Translations under genes and position numbers: made by a program
Shown here: positions 53,228 through 62,445 of the stretch, piece by piece
How positions within the stretch are numbered: position 1 is the first letter of the stretch
Layout of the letters: every line of letters starts with the position of its first letter
Assembly (NCBI GenBank): GCA_016212635.1
Contig: JACRFR010000018.1
Location: 1-64,000 of the forward strand
Direction of reading: 5' to 3'
DNA: 64,000 nucleotides
Source: Candidatus Liptonbacteria bacterium
GTDB lineage: Bacteria; Patescibacteriota; Minisyncoccia; UBA6257; 2-01-FULL-56-20
The notes under the pieces: generated by a model
Seen by the model: the letters and a program-made list of their open reading frames with translations, nothing else
Database searches by the model: none
Told to the model about the DNA's origin: nothing

Positions 53228-55894
53228 TTATGCGGTTGCGGCTAGCTCCTGTGGGCTTAGCGTGCCAGTAGTATAGAAGTTATCCTTCCGGCGCTCTTTC
53301 CACGCCGCGAACTCCGCCTGGTTTGGTCTAGGCGCCCGAGCCCGACCAAATTCACAGCTCCGGTTGGCACAGTAGACGGGTCGCTTGGGGCTGTAGGTTT
53401 CTTGGGGGCATTTCTGACAGCGCCAGATCTTCGGGGTGGTGGAATACTGTTGGTAACTTAACGCTCCCGTGACCGCCGCCCCCACAATGCCCTTGGTCAA
53501 GCCCCAGGCGGTTCTGGCCGCGCCCTTGGCTAGAACACCGCCGGCCGCCGCCGCACCGGCAGCCACTCCCGCTACGCCGGCAGTCAAACGAGCGGCTCTT
53601 TGCTTGGATTTACTCTCACTATTGTACCATCCCTCTGTCCAGCCAGCTACCCGATCGCGGGCCGCCCGATGGGCTTCCACCGGATGAGAGCCAAGGTAGG
53701 CCACTCGACCGAGACCACTCCCGACCGCGACTGCTCGACCGCGACCACTTACCGCCGCCAGTTCTTCTCTGGTTTTGGCCAAACGAGCGGCCGCCAGCGC
53801 GTCCGCCGCGCGTTGCTCCTGGCGTTGTTTCACTTCCGCCTTTTCGCGAAGCAGCCGCGCTTCGGCCGCGGCGAGTGTCGCTTGGACACGCGCCACCTCT
53901 GCCTCGGCTCTCTGTAGGCGCCCCGCTTTCTGTTCCGCGCCGCCGAATCCAATACTCTTCTCTCCTCTTATCCGATCACGCTTCGCGGCCGCCGCCTCCA
54001 GAGCGCTTTTCGCCGCACGCGCGCCCTTCATGGCTTCTTGGATCTCGGGGCTAATTGCCGCTTCTTCGGGTTCGGCAACTGCCGGCGGTGTCCCGGCCGG
54101 AACCCCTTCCGCAAATCCGCGCTGGAATGGAGACGCTGATGTCTCCCCTCCCAGTCCCACCGGGGCCGTGCCCATTACCTGGGGCTGGCTGGCGGGGGCG
54201 TGTGCGGCTGGCTGTAGCTGCGGCAGGGATTCGGCGGCGATCCGAACGGGCTGGGCCGGGGCAATGGGAATCACTTTGGGTCGGGCGGCCGCTCCCGCCG
54301 GAGAAGCAGAAGGCGGCGGTGGGGAAGATGGTTGGGCGGCGGCCGCGGCGGGAGGCGGTTGGTCCTCTGGTTTTGGTCCGGCGGCAGGCACGGCTTCCAC
54401 CCGGGCCTTTTGAGCCGCCATCGCCGCCTCGGTTTTGGTCCCGCCGCGAGCAGCAGTTTGAACTGCGGTGACTGCGGGCAAAGTAGTTAACCGTTGTTTA
54501 ACTCTGGCGGCTTGAGCCGTGGCCTTGCCCCAATACTCCTTACCCTTGTCCGCCACTCCTTTTTTGGCCCAACTCTGCACTCCGCGCCGCGCTCCTTGCA
54601 CTGCCGCCACTGCACCCTGGGAGCCGTAAACACCCACTTTTTGGGCCGCGAATATCCCGGCGGCTATGATTGCCAGCGAAACTATCATTTGGAGGAAAAA
54701 GGAAGCGGTTGTAGCCAGCGCGCCCAGTGCTCCGGCCAACCCCGCCGCCGCCCCGGCCGGAGCCCAAATATTAGTGGTCGCGAGAGCCTCGATGACCTTA
54801 ATGCCGAGCCAAAGGAAGAAGACGCACAGCGGCGCGAAGAAAGAGTACTTTAAGAACTTACTCCACCACTCCCCCCACTGGCTCCGGAACATGGGCAAAA
54901 TGAAGCCGATCATGGCCAGCGGGAACAAGACCAGCAAGATGCCCAGGGCAACGTAACGGATTAAGAACAAGCAGTTGATCGTGGCCAAAATGACGATAAT
55001 AAGCAGGGAGCCAAGTATCGAGAAAACCAGCGATCCGGTGGATTGCAAGAGGCCAGCCACGGCGGATCCCCCTCCAGAATCGTTTAACTCTGCGCCAACT
55101 GCGGTCGCGTTAGTAGTTCCCATCTGCTCGTCCGACAGGCTGGTAAGGTTCGCTTTCTGCGGCTGGAAAGATCCCGAGAGAGCCATCGCGAAGTTGTGAA
55201 AACTATTGCCCCCGGCCGGACTGATCTGATTTATAAAGTAAGACGCCAGAGTATCGTTGAACTTGATGATCTGTCCGGTCAAGGGCAGGCCGAAATTAAC
55301 CAAGAGTATCGCCGCGAGAAACTTGGGCAGGAGCGCCTTGGCGCCATAGGGCGTGTACCGGACAATGGTCGCGATCGCGATCATCACTAAAGCGATCAAA
55401 GAGAAGACATTGAACAGGGCGGAGGACATCTTGTAACCAAGCTGGACCACTGGTCCGTTAACTATGTCCGTGTTAAGTTCCAGAACAATGCCCAAAAGCC
55501 ACGCCTGGAGGGAGACGATTATCCCGGCAATGAAACTAATGAAGTAGGCGGCCAAAAAGAAGATCTTGCCGATCACCCCGAAGGCCAGGTTGAACATATT
55601 GCCGAAAGTTTTATCCCAAGCCCAAGAAAAAATATTATTGGCAGTTTTGGCATTCTTTTCCACAATTGCTTTTTCGCAGTTTGCCCGCTGTTCCGGCGTG
55701 GTGGTGGCGCCCTGCGCCGGTATGCAACGTAAACTGGCGAAGGTCTCTACGCTCCCGTAGGCCAGGGCGATATTACCGCCGAAGTTCTTTTGCGCCGCCC
55801 CGAAAGGAACGGGCGACAAAACCACCCACAGCCCTACGGTTGTCGCGACAGCTATCAAAACTGATCGGGGAATATCTAATCGCTTCATATTCAT
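53228..55894 (-). CDS. VirB6/TrbL-like polytopic protein with zinc-ribbon-like C-terminus
   Basis: The 888-aa protein has about eight or nine membrane helices in residues 10-440 (for example IFFLAAYFISFIAGIIVSLQAWLLGI, LFNVFSLIALVMIAIATIV, LLIIVILATINCLFLIRYVALGILLVLF), matching the VirB6/TrbL channel component. An Ala/Pro/Arg-rich, coiled-coil-like part follows (450-780). The end holds two Cys pairs (WRCQKCPQETY, YCANRSCEFG), a possible zinc ribbon not usual in VirB6. The ATG overlaps the upstream stop (TAATG), so translation is coupled. Confidence 0.8.
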   Translation of the reverse strand: MNMKRLDIPRSVLIAVATTVGLWVVLSPVPFGAAQKNFGGNIALAYGSVETFASLRCIPAQGATTTPEQRANCEKAIVEKNAKTANNIFSWAWDKTFGNMFNLAFGVIGKIFFLAAYFISFIAGIIVSLQAWLLGIVLELNTDIVNGPVVQLGYKMSSALFNVFSLIALVMIAIATIVRYTPYGAKALLPKFLAAILLVNFGLPLTGQIIKFNDTLASYFINQISPAGGNSFHNFAMALSGSFQPQKANLTSLSDEQMGTTNATAVGAELNDSGGGSAVAGLLQSTGSLVFSILGSLLIIVILATINCLFLIRYVALGILLVLFPLAMIGFILPMFRSQWGEWWSKFLKYSFFAPLCVFFLWLGIKVIEALATTNIWAPAGAAAGLAGALGALATTASFFLQMIVSLAIIAAGIFAAQKVGVYGSQGAVAAVQGARRGVQSWAKKGVADKGKEYWGKATAQAARVKQRLTTLPAVTAVQTAARGGTKTEAAMAAQKARVEAVPAAGPKPEDQPPPAAAAAQPSSPPPPSASPAGAAARPKVIPIAPAQPVRIAAESLPQLQPAAHAPASQPQVMGTAPVGLGGETSASPFQRGFAEGVPAGTPPAVAEPEEAAISPEIQEAMKGARAAKSALEAAAAKRDRIRGEKSIGFGGAEQKAGRLQRAEAEVARVQATLAAAEARLLREKAEVKQRQEQRAADALAAARLAKTREELAAVSGRGRAVAVGSGLGRVAYLGSHPVEAHRAARDRVAGWTEGWYNSESKSKQRAARLTAGVAGVAAGAAAAGGVLAKGAARTAWGLTKGIVGAAVTGALSYQQYSTTPKIWRCQKCPQETYSPKRPVYCANRSCEFGRARAPRPNQAEFAAWKERRKDNFYTTGTLSPQELAATA

Positions 55895-58392
55895 TACGGC
55901 GCGGGCAGGGTTTGGTTGCAGCTCGGCGGGCCGCTGGTGACAATAGGCGCTCCGGTCAAAGGATCGGTCTGGGTGATCGGGGCGGGCGCTAGGTTGGCGG
56001 CGATGGCCGCGTTCAGGTTTCGGAGGCGCTCCAAGCGGTTTTTGGATTCTGTCTCCAGGCCGGCGATGTACTCCGCGCTCCGTTCGCGGGCGGCGTTCAT
56101 CCAGTCCACTACTGCCTGGATCTGGGTTGTGCTGGCGGCTTGATTCAACTCGTCGCGCTTGGCGCTGAACTCGGTGGAGTTGCGCAAGACGTTATCCAGC
56201 TCCACCTGCACGTTCCCGCCCAAACTTTGCAGCATCTGGATCTTGCCCTCACTGCCGGTGATCGCGCCGTTCGCGTCTTGGTTGGGGCACTTGTTCTTAA
56301 GATCGTTCAAGGCGGCCACCGCGGAGCTCGCGGAATCCAGCCAGTCATTATCGTTTCTGGCGGTGTCGGATAGTTTAGTGAGCAACTCGTTCATACTCTG
56401 CACTATTGCTTCCTTACCGCTGGGAATGGGGGGCGGATTGCTGGCGCGATCCACATTACTGTTCATCTGGCGGCAATCCTCTAACTCTTGGGGATCGACG
56501 ATGCCGTCGCACGCATTAGGTGTCGGCCCGCCACCCCCAGGAGAAGCGCCCACCCGGTCCGCCGCGGTCGCGCCCTGGAACATTCCGCGCATACCCTTGA
56601 CGCCTGCCGCCATGAGCTTATTTAATCCCGAGTTGACCAAGGCGGAAACGAGCGCGGTAAAATCTTCCGCGTTCACGATGCGGTGCACGGGCGAGCCGAT
56701 GGCGCTATCCATCGCTCCGGCGATGGTTTTGCCCGGAGTGGTGGCTTCGTAACCATTCGGGTCGCAGTAGGTGAACCAGCACTGGTAATCTTCTTCTCCG
56801 GGCGTTCCTTCGCACTTATCCATTCGGACAAACCCCTCCTTTTGCTTGTTCGCATTGACTAGAATCTGGGCCCGGGCAGGGGTAGTGCCGCCGGCTTCGT
56901 AGATATTTACCGGCTCGGTAGTTGAGTCCACACACTCCTTGGTCGACAAGAATCCTTGGCCGGCGCTCGCATCCTTGGAAGCCGAGTCTTTACCTTGATC
57001 CACTTGAGCCTGAACCCGGTCGCTGACCTCGATCATCGCTCCGAAGATATTATTGGACGGCTTCAGGGATTCCCCGTAAGCGACAAAACCGCCGCTCTCG
57101 AAGCTGTCATAAAATTGGTCTACGTTCTGAACGACTCGGTCCAGGGTGCAACCGGGCGGGGTATCGTAAGCGGCTTGCTGTTCGATTTTGGCGATCTGCA
57201 GCAGGGGCACCAAGCCGGTACAAAAATTAGGCATGATCTCTTCGATCGCTTGGCCCACCTGGCGGTTCGCCTCGTCTTTCAAAAAGCCGGTGAAGTTGGT
57301 GACAAACTTAGGCTTGCCTTCCCCTTGGACCCACTTGATGGTTTGCATGACTAAGCGGTGAACCAGCTGGTCTTTGAGCGTCTCGGTGGCCAAGGTCTTG
57401 ATGTAAGTCTTGATGTCTTTGAGCAAGTCGTGGATAAATTTTTTGATGTCCGTCACGATCCACTGCGCGTGTGCGGTCGGCAGGCCGAAGAGCCGCGCGG
57501 ACATCGTGCGGAGGGTCGAGTGGTCGGAGCGCGACGCGGCGCGTTCAATCGCGGCCGCCCGGTCCAACTCGCGGCGGTACTCTTCCAGGGCCAGCGTAAC
57601 GGTCGGGTCGTTGGCTTGCATCACCAAGTTCATCCGCAAAGGGTCGTTCACCTCATCGGTCAAAGCAACCATGTCGCGCGCGTAGACCAGGAGCGCGATC
57701 AAGCTCCGGTGATAGTTCGCGAGCGGCTCCGGCACCTCCGATCGAAGGGTTTGCTGGAGAGCCCGGTCTAAATAGGGCGCCGCAAAACCGATCGGTTGCT
57801 TGGCTTGGGTTAGGCTCGCCAGCTCATTCAAATTGGTTTGGACGAGGTTTTTGTCCAAAATTCGCTCGATGGCAGCGGAGTAGATGCGGACATCCCCCGG
57901 GCCGTATGTTTTTTTTGTTTTAATTTGGGCGACCAAAGTTTTGGCTTCGACCGACCAGTCGGGCAGAGTGATATTTTGGCTTAGGGCGCGAGCCGCCACC
58001 CCAGTAGCCGCGTTATCGAAATCCGGAGGCACCAGGCCCACTTGGCCATCCGGCTGGGTAACCAGTCCACCGGGGTTGGCCACCGCTATTTCCTGAACCA
58101 GATTTGCGGCGAGCGCGTCGGTTAAGTTAGTAGAGGTGGCCGGGAGAAGGGAGTCCGCGATGGAAGCGGCGGTAGAAGTGGCAGGCAAGGAGAAAAGCAG
58201 CGGGTCCGGGATCGGCTCCACGAACGCATTCCGGGGCGTGTCAGTTGGAACCGAAGACGCGGGCAGGACGGCCGCGGGTTTAGCGGGCGCGGGGCGCTGG
58301 TAGATGGCGGCCATAAGGTAAGTGGACCCTCCCACCAGCGTGGCGAGCACCAAAAACCCGACGACCAGAGTTTTGAAATCGCGGGGAGCCAT
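55894..58392 (-). CDS. Large exported protein of T4SS-like locus
   Basis: From ATG 58392 the product is 832 aa. A good ribosome site (AAAGGAG, 4 nt before the ATG) decides the start over a TTG 14 codons upstream. An N-terminal membrane anchor (TLVVGFLVLATLVGGSTYLMAAIY) is followed by a long extracytoplasmic region with helical stretches, several Cys residues (CEGTPGEEDYQCWFTYCDPNGY near 540) and a late coiled-coil-like section. No family is recognised. It is the first gene of the operon that continues with the VirB6-like gene and may be the outward-facing structural part. Confidence 0.65.
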   Translation of the reverse strand: MAPRDFKTLVVGFLVLATLVGGSTYLMAAIYQRPAPAKPAAVLPASSVPTDTPRNAFVEPIPDPLLFSLPATSTAASIADSLLPATSTNLTDALAANLVQEIAVANPGGLVTQPDGQVGLVPPDFDNAATGVAARALSQNITLPDWSVEAKTLVAQIKTKKTYGPGDVRIYSAAIERILDKNLVQTNLNELASLTQAKQPIGFAAPYLDRALQQTLRSEVPEPLANYHRSLIALLVYARDMVALTDEVNDPLRMNLVMQANDPTVTLALEEYRRELDRAAAIERAASRSDHSTLRTMSARLFGLPTAHAQWIVTDIKKFIHDLLKDIKTYIKTLATETLKDQLVHRLVMQTIKWVQGEGKPKFVTNFTGFLKDEANRQVGQAIEEIMPNFCTGLVPLLQIAKIEQQAAYDTPPGCTLDRVVQNVDQFYDSFESGGFVAYGESLKPSNNIFGAMIEVSDRVQAQVDQGKDSASKDASAGQGFLSTKECVDSTTEPVNIYEAGGTTPARAQILVNANKQKEGFVRMDKCEGTPGEEDYQCWFTYCDPNGYEATTPGKTIAGAMDSAIGSPVHRIVNAEDFTALVSALVNSGLNKLMAAGVKGMRGMFQGATAADRVGASPGGGGPTPNACDGIVDPQELEDCRQMNSNVDRASNPPPIPSGKEAIVQSMNELLTKLSDTARNDNDWLDSASSAVAALNDLKNKCPNQDANGAITGSEGKIQMLQSLGGNVQVELDNVLRNSTEFSAKRDELNQAASTTQIQAVVDWMNAARERSAEYIAGLETESKNRLERLRNLNAAIAANLAPAPITQTDPLTGAPIVTSGPPSCNQTLPAP

Positions 58393-58482
58393 TTGCTCCT
58401 TTATTATAGAGAATACTTGCGGCCAAAGGAACAAGGGTTAGGCCCAAGCCCCATACCAGAGCAAAGCACGGTACGGGGTTTG

Positions 58483-58524
58483 CCTCCCCTATCCCCTCCT
58501 TAGAAAAGGAGGGGATAGGGGAGG
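58483..58524. repeat. 19-bp CCTCCCCTATCCCCTCCTT palindrome
   Basis: CCTCCCCTATCCCCTCCTT and its exact reverse complement flank four bases. It is the longest member of the CCTCCCC palindromes in this window and lies ahead of the secretion operon. Confidence 0.75.
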
Positions 58525-58541
58525 TTCCGGGTTCTCATATC

Positions 58542-58578
58542 GAGGTCGGGCCTTAAGATTTCCCCAAGGCCCGACCTC
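58542..58578. repeat. GAGGTCGGGCCTT-family palindrome
   Basis: GAGGTCGGGCCTT and AAGGCCCGACCTC flank 11 bases, followed by AGATGCAATTCTT as in the copy at 19.43 kb. It is just beyond the rsmA stop. Confidence 0.7.
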
Positions 58579-58597
58579 AGATGCAATTCTTAAAAAA

Positions 58598-59398
58598 TTA
58601 CTCAACCTCCTCAAGCACATGCGTCAATCGCTCCAAGTCATCAAGAGACAAGTTGCCCGGCCGAACTTGAGGGTCGAAACCCAACTCTTGGAGCCAGAGC
58701 TTTGGTTCCAAGCGCCCCCCCGCTAATCCCGCAGCGGTTAGGTTATTAAGTAAGGTTTTACGCGGCTGTCGAAACAACAAGTTCACCAATTGAAAATACT
58801 GATCCCGGCGAGTAACACTAGGTGGTTGCCGGCGGCGCAGGACTACCAACACACCGTCCACCTGGGGCGGCGGCGAGAATTCTTGGCGGGGTATCTTTAA
58901 AACCAGTTCCGGTTCCCAGTCCAGCTGGACGCTGGCCGAGAGTTTGTTCATGCCGGGCGGCTTGGCCGCGAGGCGTTCGCCCACCTCCTGCTGCATCAAA
59001 AAAACACAAGCATCCGGGAGGCGGGGTAAGTTGCTGATCAAGCGCAAGAGATAACCGGTCAGGTAGTAGGGCAGGTTGCCGACCAGGAGATAAGAACGGA
59101 GAGGGAGTAGGGGGTAGGGAGTAGAGAGTAGAGTACGGATGTCGCCGGGAATGATTTCCACCCGCGGATCGTTCTTGTACTTCTCTTGAAGCGCCTCGGC
59201 CAGTGCCGCATCCTTCTCGACCGCAATTATTCTCCTCGCTCCTCGCTCCTCGCTCCTCGCGAGTATCCCAGTCAACTCTCCATGCCCGGGGCCGATCTCT
59301 ACGATCGCTTCTCCGGGCAGGGATGTGATCACTTCGGCGATGCGTTCCAGGATCGCCGAGTTCTTTAGAAAATGTTGGCCTAATTTTTGCCGCGGCAT
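58598..59398 (-). CDS. rsmA: 16S rRNA dimethyladenosine transferase RsmA/KsgA
   Basis: The 266-aa enzyme starts MPRQKLGQHFLKNSAILERI, then has the AdoMet motif VEIGPGHGELTG and the catalytic VGNLPYYLTGYLLRL. It ends with the helical C-terminal domain (NLLFRQPRKTLLNNL). It dimethylates two adjacent adenines near the 3' end of 16S rRNA. Two loops are repeat-derived and in frame: SEERGARR (heptamer repeats, about 59231-59262) and the TLLSTPYPLLPLRS stretch (about 59096-59140). Both lie at loop positions, so activity may be kept. Confidence 0.93.
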   Translation of the reverse strand: MPRQKLGQHFLKNSAILERIAEVITSLPGEAIVEIGPGHGELTGILARSEERGARRIIAVEKDAALAEALQEKYKNDPRVEIIPGDIRTLLSTPYPLLPLRSYLLVGNLPYYLTGYLLRLISNLPRLPDACVFLMQQEVGERLAAKPPGMNKLSASVQLDWEPELVLKIPRQEFSPPPQVDGVLVVLRRRQPPSVTRRDQYFQLVNLLFRQPRKTLLNNLTAAGLAGGRLEPKLWLQELGFDPQVRPGNLSLDDLERLTHVLEEVE

Positions 59399-59410
59399 GT
59401 TTTGTTTCGT

Positions 59411-59467
59411 GTCATTCCCGCTCGCCTCGCTGAAGCCTCCGGCGAAGCGGGCGAAGGCGGGAATCTA
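59411..59467. repeat. GTCATTCCCGC palindromic repeat
   Basis: GTCATTCCCGC at the left and GGCGGGAATC at the right enclose CTTCGCC/GGCGAAG-like inner symmetry. It lies between rsmA and uvrD. Confidence 0.6.
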
Positions 59468-59517
59468 GTGCCCCCTTGGCTATTATAAGTCAAAAGTTAA
59501 TAGTCAATCGTCAACAA

Positions 59518-62445
59518 TCAATCGTCAATAGTTATGTAGTCCTCTTCCTCCGCGCGGGACTCAAAATTCAGCAGCTCGGGCGGCAGCTCGCCTAAAAACC
59601 GGGAGGGAATGTCGAAATAAGACAGGGTTAGAGAATGCCTGGCCCGGGTCATGCCGACATACAACAAACGGCGCTCCTCTTCCAGCTCCGCGTCACTGCC
59701 CAAAGACCAGACATGAGGCACTAGTTCTTCCTTGCAGCCCACGATAAAAACCCGGTCGAATTCCAAACCCTTGGCCGCATGCAGGGTCATCAGTGCCACT
59801 GGCGCGACCCGATCTTCTTGCTTGTCGCTTGTCGCTTGTCGCTTGTCGCTATCTGCGTCCGTGTCCTGAACCAATGCTACTTTTTCTAGGAAGTCGCTGA
59901 TGGTCGGAAAGGATCGCGCAAAAGCGAGCAACTCCGCGATGTTCTCGCGGCGCTCCCGATGATCCGGGAAAGAATGTTCTAAATATGTCAGGTAGCGGGT
60001 GTGGCTCAAGAAATATCGGAACACTTGGCTGGGCGACTGGCTAGCCAACCCTTCTGAACCGGCTAGAAAGTTTTTGAAACCCTGCTTGGTCAAAACCTTT
60101 TCCAATCGTTCAGTGCTCAATAGGTCTTTGGGGTTGGCAATAACTTTAAGCGCGGCCAGAATATCCTTAACCTCTCGGCGTTCATAAAACTTCAACCCTC
60201 CGAAGATCTGGTACGGTACATCCCGCTCCAAAAGCGCCTGTTCCAAAGCCCGCGACTGGGCATTGGTCCGGTAAAGTATGGCCGTGGTTTGTCCGGTTCT
60301 CCTCGCTCTTCCCTCCTCGCTCTTCGCTATGTTTTCTGCCACCCATTTCGCCTCTTGGTCTTCATCTGTAAATTCCGCCAACCGGATCAATTCCCCTTGG
60401 GGATTTTCGGTCCACAAAGATTTGGCTTTCTGGCGGCGATTGTGCGCGATCAGGGCCGAGGCGGCCCGGATAATGTTGGCGGAGGAGCGGTAGCATTTTT
60501 CCAGGAGAACCACCTGCGCCTCCGGCCAGTCCTGTTCAAAATTGAGGAATATTTCGAAGTTAGATCCTCGCCAGCGGTAAATAGAATTGTGCACAACCAG
60601 CCGATTGGCCGTGTAATTATGAACCCCGGCCACTTCCAGGTCATAGACCCATCCGCGATACGATTCCCATTCCACCTTTTTTATCTCATCCTCGACCACG
60701 CGCCCGCCAATTTTTACCGCGACTTGCATGGAGGGACGAGCGTGAGCGGCCGGTTGCAGCAACATTCGCGGGCCGGCAGTTAATCGCGCCGTCCGGACCG
60801 TTTCTAGGCCGGGATCAAGGGGTTTTATCTTCCGCACCCAATTTTCCAAGACCGCACTGTCCATATTAGTCAGCTCCGTCCGCCAATCGGAATATTTGCC
60901 CCGCCTGGTAGTTAGGCCCAAGGCGGCCACTTTTTCCTTTAGCCGCTGATCGCGGGTATTGATGCTCAATCGGCTTAGGCCCCAAGGATGGAGTTTACTT
61001 TTGCGCTTGTCGTCGAACATGGTTAGGCGCAAGCGCAATCGGTGGCTAGCGAAACGAATTCCGCCCTGGGGCAGGTAGTGGGGCCAATTAAAATAAAGGT
61101 GGTGATCCGCCATCAGTTTTTTCACTCGCGCAACAGTGTCTATATTTTGGAACAATCGGTCAACTTGGTCTTGAGATATAAGCATGGACCTGTTACCGGT
61201 GTCGAAAACCGTGGTGGGTATGCCGTACTGAAACGATAAATACGCCTCCCAATATTGGGCTTCCCCACGGCTAGCGCATACCCGCACGATCCACATCTTG
61301 TCTCCCCTTTCCTGGTTGCTCCTGACCCGTAGTCCTATTTGCGATACGCCTCCTTGGACCTTTCTTGCGCCTTTGGCCAAGCCGAGCCGGAAACCGCGAT
61401 CGGAGCGGTACATAAGATATACATAATATATTTCTTCGCATAGTTTGAGGCGCAAGAAAATAATATGGTTGGGTGTCAGGCGTAGCGTTTGCCCGCGGGC
61501 GGTAGTGATTTTTACCAAAGAGCCGCGATAGAAAAACTTTTTAACTTTTTTCACTACACCCGAGCAAACGCCGCCGTTGCCGGAAGCTGACCAGATCCGG
61601 TTTCCCTGCCTTATCTCCCTTATCGGCCGCGGGCCGGCGGAGGTTAGAATTTCGGTGTCCGGCGGGACGCACTGATGATCATCCCCCACGGCAGTTACCG
61701 AGCCAGTCGCCCCGGCCATAAGTCGCACCATCTCATACTGCATGTTATTCAGATCCTGATACTCATCGATCAACAAGTAGCGGGTTCTTTTTTGAACGCG
61801 CTGGCAGACCATTTTATCCGAGCTACATAGCTGGACAACTTGATAAACCAAGTCGTCCAAGTCAAAAGCGTTGTTTTCTTGCAGCGCCTGTTCGTAAGCC
61901 GCCCAAATTTGAGCTAACACTTGGTCCTTGGGATCTGCCGAGTCCGGGTCGGGCAGTATCGCGGTCCCTTCCTTGATCCGGCTCACGGCTTGGAGCAGGC
62001 CGGCGGGTGAAAAGCGCGTCGGGTTGATCTCCAGCCGCTTGAACAGTTTTTTCATGAGCTGCATCGCGTCGCCGTGATCGAAGATCGCGAAGTCGGCCGT
62101 TCGACCCAAGAGCCGCGCCTCGAATCGCAGCAGGCGAGCGCCGAACGCGTGAAAAGTTCCAATAAACGGAGTCCCCCGCTCTTCGCTGTTCGCTCTTCGC
62201 TCTTCGCTTCCCACTACGCGTTCGATCATCACCCGCGCGGCCTTATTGGTCAAAGTTAGCGCGCAGATCTGGTCTCCCGGAATGCCGCGCCGGAGCAAGT
62301 TCTGGAGCCGGCTCATTAAGGTGTGGGTTTTGCCCGTGCCCGCCCCCGCCACAATTAATAGAGGCCGATCCGAAGCCTCCACGGCTTGTTTCTGCTGGGG
62401 GTTTAGACCGGAAAAACGGCTGGGAGAATTTTCGGGGATGTCCAT
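59518..62445 (-). CDS. uvrD: UvrD/PcrA helicase interrupted by an intein
   Basis: The 975-aa precursor has the superfamily 1A motifs: Walker A IVAGAGTGKTHTLM near 31-44, LLIDEYQDLNNMQYEM near 225, and after the intein SIYRWRGSNFEIFLNF, ILYRTNAQSRALEQAL, VALMTLHAAKGLEFDRVFIVG and RRLLYVGMTRARHSLTL. Removing the 362-residue intein leaves 613 aa, shorter than typical PcrA (about 720). It should unwind DNA in excision and mismatch repair. Three in-frame heptamer-repeat loops are present (SEERRANSEERG, SEEGRARRTG, SDKRQATSDKQ). Confidence 0.93.
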   Translation of the reverse strand: MDIPENSPSRFSGLNPQQKQAVEASDRPLLIVAGAGTGKTHTLMSRLQNLLRRGIPGDQICALTLTNKAARVMIERVVGSEERRANSEERGTPFIGTFHAFGARLLRFEARLLGRTADFAIFDHGDAMQLMKKLFKRLEINPTRFSPAGLLQAVSRIKEGTAILPDPDSADPKDQVLAQIWAAYEQALQENNAFDLDDLVYQVVQLCSSDKMVCQRVQKRTRYLLIDEYQDLNNMQYEMVRLMAGATGSVTAVGDDHQCVPPDTEILTSAGPRPIREIRQGNRIWSASGNGGVCSGVVKKVKKFFYRGSLVKITTARGQTLRLTPNHIIFLRLKLCEEIYYVYLMYRSDRGFRLGLAKGARKVQGGVSQIGLRVRSNQERGDKMWIVRVCASRGEAQYWEAYLSFQYGIPTTVFDTGNRSMLISQDQVDRLFQNIDTVARVKKLMADHHLYFNWPHYLPQGGIRFASHRLRLRLTMFDDKRKSKLHPWGLSRLSINTRDQRLKEKVAALGLTTRRGKYSDWRTELTNMDSAVLENWVRKIKPLDPGLETVRTARLTAGPRMLLQPAAHARPSMQVAVKIGGRVVEDEIKKVEWESYRGWVYDLEVAGVHNYTANRLVVHNSIYRWRGSNFEIFLNFEQDWPEAQVVLLEKCYRSSANIIRAASALIAHNRRQKAKSLWTENPQGELIRLAEFTDEDQEAKWVAENIAKSEEGRARRTGQTTAILYRTNAQSRALEQALLERDVPYQIFGGLKFYERREVKDILAALKVIANPKDLLSTERLEKVLTKQGFKNFLAGSEGLASQSPSQVFRYFLSHTRYLTYLEHSFPDHRERRENIAELLAFARSFPTISDFLEKVALVQDTDADSDKRQATSDKQEDRVAPVALMTLHAAKGLEFDRVFIVGCKEELVPHVWSLGSDAELEEERRLLYVGMTRARHSLTLSYFDIPSRFLGELPPELLNFESRAEEEDYITIDD
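60586..61671 (-). other. Intein within UvrD motif III
   Basis: Residues C259 to N620 interrupt GDDHQ|SIYRWRG between Q and S. Splicing blocks are clear: Cys1 with PDTEILTSAGPRPIREI (block A), LTPNHIIFL (block B, with the TxxH histidine), WVYDLEVAGVHNYTANRLVVHN (blocks F and G, ending His-Asn) and Ser as the +1 residue. The centre (YYVYLMYRSDRGFRLGLAKG...KMWIVRVCASRGEAQYWEAYLS) looks like a GIY-YIG-type homing endonuclease remnant; I cannot see a full LAGLIDADG pair. Splicing residues are intact, so the intein is probably active. Confidence 0.92.

Noticed and set aside
53469..54413. Long plus-strand frames opposite the VirB6-like gene
   Set aside because: They are Ala/Arg/Pro-rich complements of a G/C-rich coding region that encodes clear membrane helices on the minus strand.
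58393..58434. TTG start for the large exported protein
   Set aside because: A strong AAAGGAG site lies just ahead of the ATG at 58392, and the extra residues would spoil the signal anchor.
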